This document shows positions 8,363-15,256 of a DNA stretch of 64,000 nucleotides, piece after piece. The DNA comes from Nocardia jinanensis (lineage in GTDB: Bacteria; Actinomycetota; Actinomycetes; Mycobacteriales; Mycobacteriaceae), in the NCBI RefSeq assembly GCF_014645735.1, contig NZ_BMMH01000010.1, forward strand, positions 186,001 through 250,000, read 5' to 3'. Numbering within the stretch: the stretch's first letter is position 1; each line of letters opens with the position of its first letter. The notes below the pieces were generated by a model. It was not told where the DNA came from. It searched no databases and was given only the letters and a program-made list of their open reading frames with translations. The translations under genes were made by a program, and so were the position numbers.

Positions 8363-10086
8363 CTTCCGGCGGCTCTGCGGAATCCATCGGAACAACCCGT
8401 ACCCGGGACGGCGCGGAACAACTCGGCTACGGCCCGGCCGTCGCCGACGTAGTGGGCGGGATACTGGCCGACCTCGGTGCCGGGCACTGTTTCGGTGTCG
8501 TGGGCAGCGGCAACTTCGTGACGACCAACGCGCTGCGCCGGGGCGGGGTCCCGTTCACGGCGGCGCGGCACGAAGGCGGTGCGGCGAGCATGGCCGATGC
8601 CTACACGCGGATGTCGGGCCGGGTCGGGGTGCTCTCGCTGCACCAGGGTTGCGGTTTGACCAACGCCATGACCGGTATCAGCGAGGCGGCCAAGAGTCGC
8701 ACTCCGATGATCGTGCTGACCGCGGACAGCCCGGCGGCGGCGCTGCGGTCCAACTTCCGGGTCGATCAGGACGCTCTGGTCCGCAGCGTGGGTGCGGTGA
8801 GTGAGCGGGTGTACTCGGCGCAGACCGCGGTCGCCGATGTGACCAGGGCGTTCCGCACAGCGGTGACCCAGCGTCGCACGGTGGTCCTGAATGTGGCGAT
8901 CGATATCGCCGCCGCACTCGCCACCGCGACCGGGCCGGTTCCGGCGATCATGGCGCCGGCGCGGGTCCGGCCCGGTACCGAGGCGGTGGCACAGCTGGTC
9001 GAGGCGCTGCGCGGTGCGCGCAAACCGGTGTTCGTCGCGGGGCGCGGTGCGCGTCACGCGGGTCCCGCGATCGCCGCCCTGGCCGAGGCCTGTGGGGCGT
9101 TGCTCGCCACCTCGGCCGTCGCGAACGGACTTTTCGCCGGCGCAGAGTTCGCGCTCGGCATCTCCGGGGGTTTCTCGTCGCCGACCACCGCCGACCTGAT
9201 CGCCGGCGCCGATCTTGTCGTCGGATGGGGTTGTGCGCTGAATATGTGGACCATGCGCCATGGGCGTCTGATCGGCCCCGATACCACGGTCGTACAGGTC
9301 GACGACGATATCGACGCCCTCGGCGCGCACCGCCCCGTCGCGTTCGGGGTACTCGGTGACTGCGATCCGACCGCGCGGGACGCGCTCACCGAGTTGCGGC
9401 GATCCGGGACGGACAGGGTGGTCGGCTACCGCACGGCGGAGGTCGCGTCCCGGATCGCGCGCACCGGCCGCTGGCAGGACGTGCCGGTGGAGAATTCGGT
9501 CGCCGGTGACCGGATCGACCCCCGGGTGCTGACGATCGCGCTCGACGGGATACTGCCCGCGCAGCGGATCGTCTCGATCGACTCCGGGAACTTCATGGGC
9601 TATCCCGCCACGCATCTTTCCGTGCCCGACGAGAACGGATTCTGTTTCACCCAGGCGTTCCAGTCGATCGGGCTGGGACTGGGCACCGCCATCGGCGCGG
9701 CCTTCGCGCGGCCCGATCGGCTGCCGGTACTGGGCGCCGGTGACGGCGGGTTCCTGATGGCGATCTCCGAACTCGATACCGCGGTGCGCTGTGCGCTGCC
9801 GCTGGTGGTGATCGTCTACAACGACTCCGCCTACGGCGCCGAAGTCCACCATTTCGGTGACGCCGACCATGGGACGGTCACTTTCCCGGAGACCGATATC
9901 GCCGCCATCGCACAAGGTTTCGGGGCCACCGGGGTCACGGTCCGGTCCGCCGATGATCTCGCCGCGGTCCGCGGCTGGGTCGAGCAGTACCGGAAAACCG
10001 GCCGGGCCCGGCCACTGGTGATCGACGCGAAGATCACCAGTGATGGCGGCGCGTGGTGGCTGGCCGAAGCATTCGCCGGCCACTGA
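8359..10086 (+). CDS. Thiamine-diphosphate-dependent enzyme (acetolactate synthase-like)
   Basis: A protein of 575 residues with the three-domain architecture of the AHAS/pyruvate-decarboxylase superfamily: N-terminal pyrimidine-binding domain with the catalytic Glu (E72 in ARHEGGAASMADAYTR), central domain, and C-terminal pyrophosphate domain with the GDG...N metal motif (GDGGF near 461 to the YNDSAYG Asn near 487). The central domain lacks an obvious FAD signature, so it may be a decarboxylase, lyase or C-C hydrolase rather than a true acetolactate synthase. It overlaps the cyclase gene by 4 bp. Confidence 0.85.
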   Translation: MTSGGSAESIGTTRTRDGAEQLGYGPAVADVVGGILADLGAGHCFGVVGSGNFVTTNALRRGGVPFTAARHEGGAASMADAYTRMSGRVGVLSLHQGCGLTNAMTGISEAAKSRTPMIVLTADSPAAALRSNFRVDQDALVRSVGAVSERVYSAQTAVADVTRAFRTAVTQRRTVVLNVAIDIAAALATATGPVPAIMAPARVRPGTEAVAQLVEALRGARKPVFVAGRGARHAGPAIAALAEACGALLATSAVANGLFAGAEFALGISGGFSSPTTADLIAGADLVVGWGCALNMWTMRHGRLIGPDTTVVQVDDDIDALGAHRPVAFGVLGDCDPTARDALTELRRSGTDRVVGYRTAEVASRIARTGRWQDVPVENSVAGDRIDPRVLTIALDGILPAQRIVSIDSGNFMGYPATHLSVPDENGFCFTQAFQSIGLGLGTAIGAAFARPDRLPVLGAGDGGFLMAISELDTAVRCALPLVVIVYNDSAYGAEVHHFGDADHGTVTFPETDIAAIAQGFGATGVTVRSADDLAAVRGWVEQYRKTGRARPLVIDAKITSDGGAWWLAEAFAGH

Positions 10087-10264
10087 GCACTCCGATACCC
10101 GATGAATCGCTTCGAACAGCTCGTTTCCGGTCTTCCGGGTGACGAAGTCGGAGTGCAGGATGAATTCGCCCGGTCGAGGGTTTTCGGCGGTGAGTGCGGC
10201 CCGGCCATGGCCAGTGATTTCCTCGCCGGTCGGACCAGCACCACCAGTAGCCATCTGACAGGTC
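10087..10264. other. Spacer after the ThDP enzyme
   Basis: No credible gene on either strand. Short frames are antisense shadows or low in coding signal. It marks the start of a decayed region. Confidence 0.35.
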
Positions 10265-10322
10265 ATGCGAACCGGCTACTCGGGAAGGACGAGCAGGGCG
10301 AATCACCGGGGCTCCGAGGCCG

Positions 10323-10501
10323 CCGAAGTGGTTTTCGTGGAGGGCATCCCGGCGGACAAGGTGGTGGGGATGCTGATCGATCCGCATGACCCCGACAAGG
10401 GCACCATCGCCAACCCTGGCTTCGAACCGTACGAACCGCAACCGGTCAGACCACCGCGCGACGACACCGGTTGGGACAACGTCATGCAGGAGCCATCCTG
10501 A
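10323..10501 (+). pseudogene. Tail fragment resembling a polymorphic-toxin C-terminus
   Basis: From about 10323 the frame encodes 58 residues with good codon bias: EVVFVEGIPADKVVGMLIDP followed by a Pro-rich end with NPGFEP. The pattern (V)VFxxGIPxxxIVG...NPxF resembles ends of secreted ADP-ribosyltransferase-like or other polymorphic toxins in actinobacteria. No ribosome-binding site or complete domain precedes it, so I take it as a broken 3' end. The family call is inference from a short motif. Confidence 0.38.
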
Positions 10502-10932
10502 TCGACGGTCCAGCCTGTGCACGACGATCTGGGCGAACCTTGCTCCTTCCCCCGGGTTGGTGCTGGTGTGCTTGTCATCACTGGAACCGGTGGGCAAGGT
10601 CTTGATCATCGGTGGAGTAGCCGCAATGGTGTGGCCGCGGATCCACAGCCGCCGCCACTGCTTCTACGACCGAGTTCGACTCCACAGAACCGGGGGGACA
10701 ACAGGATCAGCTTCCCCGTGTTGTTTGCCGAGGCATTAGCCGTTGATGCGTGTGCGTCGACGGAGAAACCCTGTTCGGGTTACTTGCCAACCATGTTTTT
10801 CAGCCAGCTCTCGTGCCTTCTTGGCTTAGACCGGCCAGGTCGGGCCGGGGAGCTCCCCGGCCCGACCCGAAGATCAACACTCACCTCACTCGGTACAAGA
10901 GGTAGCTCGGTGAGGTTGGCGTGAGGTCGAAA
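10502..10932. other. Non-coding, decayed stretch
   Basis: No ORF with a ribosome-binding site or the local codon bias. It contains one perfect 30-bp palindrome (see terminator entry) near its right end, and otherwise nothing I can assign. Confidence 0.4.
10838..10867. terminator. Perfect 30-bp palindrome, probable terminator
   Basis: A GGTCGGGCCGGGGA arm meets its exact complement around a central GC. Located downstream of the 71-residue minus-strand gene, it is well placed as its terminator. There is no T-tract. Confidence 0.5.
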
Positions 10933-11148
10933 CTACTCTTTCGGTTCTTCGGAGTAGTAGACGGTGATCGACGGCCATGGGCCGTCGGCGGTGATCTCGT
11001 TGTGCAAGACCAGGTCTTGCACGGCCACGTTGCCGAGGCTTTCGATCGAAGCGGCCACTGTCCGCAACAATGCGACGACATCACCCTGGTTGTCTCCAGC
11101 CGGATTCGACTGAGAGAAGTGAGAGATTGTGTACTGCGGAATTGTCAT
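10933..11148 (-). CDS. Small actinobacterial protein of unknown function (71 aa)
   Basis: A compact acidic protein with an N-terminal segment containing NPAGDNQGDVVALLR, a central helix (AASIESLG) and two strands (VQDLVLHNEIT and PSITVYYSEE). I have seen similar short proteins in Nocardia and Mycobacterium genomes, without a known role. The ATG is preceded by AAGGAG at suitable distance. It lies just downstream of a toxin-like tail on the same strand, so an immunity-protein role is possible but unproven. Confidence 0.62.
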   Translation of the reverse strand: MTIPQYTISHFSQSNPAGDNQGDVVALLRTVAASIESLGNVAVQDLVLHNEITADGPWPSITVYYSEEPKE

Positions 11149-11166
11149 TCGTCCTCGCTCCTTCGG

Positions 11167-11400
11167 CTACTTCTTCTTACCGCGCTTCTGCTTGTTTCGG
11201 TCGCCGTCGTACTTCTCTGCCTGCTGGATCTTCTTCTGGGCACGGTTGTAGGCCGCCACATCGTAGGGCCGTCCCGCGTTCTTGTTATCCACGGCGGCCT
11301 GCTCCTCCGGACAGCGCCTCCAGCACCTGTCCGCCGTGCACGCGCCGTCGGCCGGGTCCAGCTGGCCACCTTCGATCATGTCGGCGGCCTGCGAATGGCC
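11167..11400 (-). pseudogene. 3' fragment of a possible secreted toxin or large repeat protein
   Basis: The open frame is bounded upstream by a TAA at 11401-11403 and has no ribosome-binding site before its only ATG (11379). It encodes a Cys-containing segment (GACTADRCWRRCPEEQ) and a very basic end (QKKIQQAEKYDGDRNKQK). Such a lysine-rich tail after an AYNRA helix suggests the last part of a nucleic-acid-targeting toxin or other large protein. It reads like a gene whose 5' part is lost. Confidence 0.38.
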
Positions 11401-11519
11401 TTATCACGCGTTCGGGGGCGATCCGGCATCCCGGACAACATCGTCGCCGCGATCGCCAGGCGCATCTGCGACTGACCATGAGCGACCTCGCGGGGGCAAT
11501 CCGAAGGGAGCAAAGCACG

Positions 11520-12845
11520 ATGGCATGTCCGACCTTTCCTCCGGCGCCGTACCAGGTATGTGGCGCGATCCTCGACAAATACAACGAGCTCGGTGGTCCG
11601 GGCAGTTTCCTGCTGTGGCCGACCAGCGATGAGCTGACCGATCCGGACGGCGTCGGCAAGCGTTCGGTGTTCATGAATGGACCGATCTACTGGCATCCCG
11701 ACGCGGGCGCGCACCCGGTGGCGAATCATTTTTTCGCCTGCTGGCAGCGCAACGGCTGGGAAGCCGGACCGCTGCGCTATCCGACCTCCGATGAGCTGGT
11801 CAACCCCGACGGCCTCGGTCGGCGGCAGTACTTCCAGGGCGGCACCATCTACTGGAAGCTCAACGATGCGTACTTCGTCGCCGGCGCAATCCGCGACAAG
11901 TGGGGGGAGACGGGCTGGGAGAGCGGATATCTCGGCTACCCGGTCAGCGACGAAGTGACCACGTCGGATGGTGCCGGGCGGTTCAACCGGTTCGAGCACG
12001 GGATGATCTACTGGCATCCTGACACCGGAGCTCACGTCGTAACCGGTACGGTGCTCGACGCTTGGGCCGCTGCCGATTACGAGCGTGGCAGCTACGGAAA
12101 CCCCGTCGCAGAAGAGTCGAGCCCGGATGAAGGCGCCACTGTTGAGCAGCAGTTCCAGCACGGATCGATCACCGCGCCCGGGCCGGTGACCGTGGACCTG
12201 AGCAATTTCATGGCCTATATCACCCATGAGCAGGTTCTCGCCTCCGCGATCGCCGCGGCCCAGGCCGCCGCGAAGCCTCTGATCGAGGTGGTTCGGGGTG
12301 CGCTGCAGGAAGCGCGGGACGCCAACAGCGGGGCGGTCGGCCGAGACCCTGCCGACGCGGTGCCGGTCCCCGTCGCGCGGCGCGCCGGCGACGTGTTCTA
12401 CTCCGACGCCGCGCAGGGGCTGGAGGTCCCAGTGATCGAGAAGGGTGCTGAGTACGAGCACGGCCACAACGGCATCTACGTCACCAGGGAAGATACTGTG
12501 CAGGCGCTCGACCCGGACCGTGGAGTGCAGCTGGTTCCCGGGGCAGACGAGAACCGCAAGCTGTACAACCCGACGTTGATGGAGGTCAACACTTCCGACG
12601 ACATGCGAACCAGAGCCGCCACGTACGCCCGGACACGAATCGGATCCGGCTACAACAGCGACTTCGCGTTCAATCGCCGCGACTGGAAGGATGGCGAGGC
12701 CGGGACTTACAACTGCTCACAGCTGGTGTGGGCCGCCTATATGAACGCATCCGACGGCGGTATCGATCTCGATGCTAATGGCTGGTGGGGTGTGTGGCCC
12801 ATGGACATCCGTGATTCGGACTGGGTGACTCACTACACTGCGTGA
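11520..12845 (+). CDS. LGFP-repeat protein fused to a YiiX/C92-like cysteine hydrolase domain
   Basis: A protein of 441 residues. Residues 15-215 carry four LGFP repeats (units of about 50 residues with G.I.xKW, GxLGYPxSDE and G.IYWxPxTGAH signatures) as found in cell-wall mycolyltransferases. Residues 285-441 look like a permuted papain-fold hydrolase (YiiX/YebB or C92): a candidate His in EHGHNGIYVT and nucleophile Cys in TYNCSQLVWAAY. LGFP repeats are thought to bind the arabinogalactan-mycolate wall, so a wall hydrolase or effector is plausible. No signal peptide is visible. ATG 11520 has AAGGGAG at 11504-11510. Confidence 0.75.
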   Translation: MACPTFPPAPYQVCGAILDKYNELGGPGSFLLWPTSDELTDPDGVGKRSVFMNGPIYWHPDAGAHPVANHFFACWQRNGWEAGPLRYPTSDELVNPDGLGRRQYFQGGTIYWKLNDAYFVAGAIRDKWGETGWESGYLGYPVSDEVTTSDGAGRFNRFEHGMIYWHPDTGAHVVTGTVLDAWAAADYERGSYGNPVAEESSPDEGATVEQQFQHGSITAPGPVTVDLSNFMAYITHEQVLASAIAAAQAAAKPLIEVVRGALQEARDANSGAVGRDPADAVPVPVARRAGDVFYSDAAQGLEVPVIEKGAEYEHGHNGIYVTREDTVQALDPDRGVQLVPGADENRKLYNPTLMEVNTSDDMRTRAATYARTRIGSGYNSDFAFNRRDWKDGEAGTYNCSQLVWAAYMNASDGGIDLDANGWWGVWPMDIRDSDWVTHYTA

Positions 12846-12920
12846 TTCGGTCCACGACGGTCTGCGCGGCCCAACCATGGGTCGCGCAGACCGAGCCGCC
12901 AACGATCCGAGGGAACGATC

Positions 12921-14099
12921 ATGTCTCGCTCGACCCGTGCGACGGGAGGTACCGCGGTGACCGTCACCATGCTCCTCGCCACAGCATGCGGGAGTGATAC
13001 CGTCCCGATTCCCGAGATGCAGTCGGTGGCGCCCGATGCGGTCGGGGCCGTCGTTGTCGGCCCGGAGACACTCCCGTTCGGGATCGACACCGACCGCACG
13101 ATGGTGTTCACCTTCGACGACCACGGCAACGCCCTCGGGCGGATCGACGGAACCGCCGCATACTCGTCCCGAGTCCTCAGCTGGAACCGGGGATTCACCA
13201 CCGCCACCGCGTACGCGGTCGTGACCGCGACCCCCGCCGGCACCCATTCGGTTCCGATCGACGAAAACATGGTCGAAGGCGCTTCCATCGACCCCGCGAC
13301 CGGACGAGCGATGTTCTGGTTCAACACCGGCAGACCAGATGGACCCGAGGTTGCCTACCGCAACAACTACGTCATCACCGGACCAGGTAGCTCACCAGTT
13401 GTCGGGTCGGTCCCAGGCATGATGCTCACCGGCAGTTACTGCGGAGCCGCCGGCTACGGGCTGGTAGTCGGGTTCGACGATCTGACCTCCGGTGCACCGA
13501 GTGTGCGACATCGGCTCTACGAGCTCCCAGGCGTCGGCGGAGAGGCCGTGGTGCGCGGCGAGTGGGATTACCCTGTCGACTTCCGGGCGGTGTCACGCAC
13601 CAACGCCTGCTCAGCAGACGGCCGGACCCTGTACAACCTCTACGGCACGACCGACGCCAGGCGCACCGCCACAGCAGAGTCCGGCCTGATGCTGGTCCGG
13701 ATCGACACCACCACCGGTGCGCACACCGAAACGACAGTCGACATCGGACACCATCCGGCCTCGACTCGCACCAATACACTGACCATGGTCGACGAACGGC
13801 TGTACTGGATCAGCTCCGACGGGGCGGTCCTGTCCCTGCCGCTGGACCGCGAGTCCGAAGCCCGCCAGGAATGGATACTGCCCGCCAACGGTGACAGCCA
13901 CTCGGTGACAGTCACCAACACCACGGTCTCGCATATCGACCACAGTGCCACCCCGACCTATACCGAGTACGGCCTGCTCACCGGCCAGCGCACCCGTGAC
14001 CCGATCGAACTGCCCTGGCTCAACGCGATCATCAACTCCCCCACCGAGAGCGGCAAGTCCCATTACGCCGTGACCGGCATCGCCGGCCTGCTGAAGTAG
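12921..14099 (+). CDS. Putative lipoprotein of unknown function
   Basis: A protein of 392 residues. A basic N-terminus and short hydrophobic stretch end in LLATAC-GSD (Cys near residue 23), a relaxed lipobox, so the mature protein is probably lipid-anchored outside the membrane. The rest is rich in short strand-forming, Gly/Asp/Thr segments spaced like a beta-propeller (repeated RIDTTTG, GLMLVRI, RLYWISSDG units). No enzymatic motif is recognised. It starts 75 bp after the LGFP-hydrolase gene with a GAGGGAA ribosome-binding site and may be co-expressed with it. Confidence 0.7.
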   Translation: MSRSTRATGGTAVTVTMLLATACGSDTVPIPEMQSVAPDAVGAVVVGPETLPFGIDTDRTMVFTFDDHGNALGRIDGTAAYSSRVLSWNRGFTTATAYAVVTATPAGTHSVPIDENMVEGASIDPATGRAMFWFNTGRPDGPEVAYRNNYVITGPGSSPVVGSVPGMMLTGSYCGAAGYGLVVGFDDLTSGAPSVRHRLYELPGVGGEAVVRGEWDYPVDFRAVSRTNACSADGRTLYNLYGTTDARRTATAESGLMLVRIDTTTGAHTETTVDIGHHPASTRTNTLTMVDERLYWISSDGAVLSLPLDRESEARQEWILPANGDSHSVTVTNTTVSHIDHSATPTYTEYGLLTGQRTRDPIELPWLNAIINSPTESGKSHYAVTGIAGLLK

Positions 14100-14465
14100 G
14101 TCGGCGGTCATACGCTCGAAGTCGACGATCGATGCTTCGCAGAATCGCTGAGGAAGAACGGATGTCGTTCGATCCATCCGTTCGGTACCTGGGTCCCACA
14201 CCTACGACCGAACATCTCCGATCAGGACCGAAACACTCAGTGCCGGATTTCGGGGAATCTGGACACCACGGGCCTGCTCGGGCCCGGGTGCGGGTGGCCG
14301 TAGTTTCGCCTCGCCGGGCGGCCCGAAGTGGGCCTGGCCTGCGTCGACACCGCGCCGATAGCAGCCACCCCCGTCGGCGGCATCGGTGGGACGGAGTTCG
14401 GGTCCTGGGCTTCGGAAACCACGAACCCCGGGCCGTAGCGCTGGTTTTTCGGGTGTGACGGCTCT
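14100..14465. other. Non-coding spacer
   Basis: Highly GC-rich, no gene with local codon bias or ribosome-binding site. Nothing recognisable apart from GC-rich inverted segments without a clear stem. Confidence 0.35.
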
Positions 14466-14642
14466 TTAGACGGCGCGGACGTTCTGCGCCGGCGGGCCTT
14501 TCTGGCCCTGGCCGATCTCGAACTCGACACGCTGTCCCTCGTCCAGGGACTTGAATCCGGCGCCGGAAATCTCGAAGTAGTGGACGAAGATGTCAGGACT
14601 GCCACCGTCTTGCGCGATGAACCCGAAGCCCTTCCATGCCAT
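14466..14642 (-). pseudogene. Cold-shock protein gene, 5'-truncated
   Basis: The 58 codons from ATG 14642 encode a CspA-type OB fold: RNP1 KGFGFIAQ, RNP2-like IFVHYFE, and the end QKGPPAQNVRAV. A normal actinobacterial CspA has about 67 residues and begins with a GTVKWFNAEKGFGF-like stretch. Here the first beta strand (about nine residues) is missing and KGFGF follows directly on MAW. No ribosome-binding site precedes the ATG. The sequence upstream belongs to a TnsA-like remnant. It is probably a rearranged, non-functional copy, though the coding part is intact. Confidence 0.7.
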
Positions 14643-14647
14643 GTCAT

Positions 14648-15075
14648 TCAGGATTTGGTGCGTTTGGCGAGTTGGAGTTGTGCGTAGGGGTGGCCACACG
14701 CAGGCGCGCCGCCCGCTCCTCGAGTTTCCAGCTTCAACAGCAGATCGGGCATATGCCGACGAACAGCAGTACCATCGCGACCCCACAGGCAGAACGGCTG
14801 CGCGGCCAACCACACGACATGCGGATCGAAATCAGCAAGCCACAGCCGGTCCAACTCCAAGCGGCTCTCGTAGTGGTGCTGAGTCTCTGTGGTCGAGGAC
14901 CAGAAGACGCCGGTGTAGTGCTTCTTCCCCGCCTCGGTATGGACCCGCCGCACCGGCAGACCGTGCACGAGCACGCTGCGTCCGCTGAACGCACGTCCGT
15001 GTCCGCCCGGCCGAGCTCCTCGGTCGCGTAACTCAGTCCCACCTCCAGCACGGAGGGGATCCGCGCGGACACCAC
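14648..15075 (-). pseudogene. TnsA-like transposase endonuclease remnant, frameshifted
   Basis: The frame ending at 14648 contains a block characteristic of actinobacterial TnsA-like heteromeric transposase endonucleases: HYTGVFWSSTT, then YESRLELDRLWLADFDP, LAAQPF and the RRHMPDLL strand leading to the nuclease core. The likely N-terminus lies in another frame (GTG 15075, good GC3 bias to about 14960), so a frameshift separates the two. The rest of the nuclease domain is lost where the sequence runs into the truncated csp gene. No TnsB, TnsC or TniQ partner is present. Confidence 0.55.
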
Positions 15076-15218
15076 TCCATGGCCTCACCTGCGACAACAG
15101 ATGAGAAGAGGCGACAAGTTACCGACAGAAACATGAGAGAACGACACCGCGAATGAGAATCTACAATTCGCCGTGGGCGAACAACGGCGCGAGGTGGAAC
15201 AAAGGCGACATCGGTGAA

Positions 15219-15239
15219 GTTGAGTGGGATTAGCTCAAG
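15219..15239. promoter_or_regulatory. HAIR-like operator (HspR) upstream of lon
   Basis: GTTGAGT (15219-15225), a 7-bp spacer and GCTCAAG (15233-15239) match the HspR-associated inverted repeat CTTGAGT-N7-ACTCAAG with one mismatch per arm. It ends 17 bp before the lon start. Streptomyces lon is known to be repressed by HspR through this element; the same control here is inferred. Confidence 0.75.
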
Positions 15240-15256
15240 TATTGGAGGTTGTGTTC

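Noticed and set aside
8200..10266. 688-residue open frame antisense to the ThDP enzyme
   Set aside because: Arg/Gly/Asp/His-rich composition typical of the antisense of GC-rich genes; the plus strand has full enzyme motifs.
14132..14458. 108-residue plus-strand ORF
   Set aside because: Arg/Ala-rich, no ribosome-binding site, no recognisable domain; looks like random GC-rich frame.
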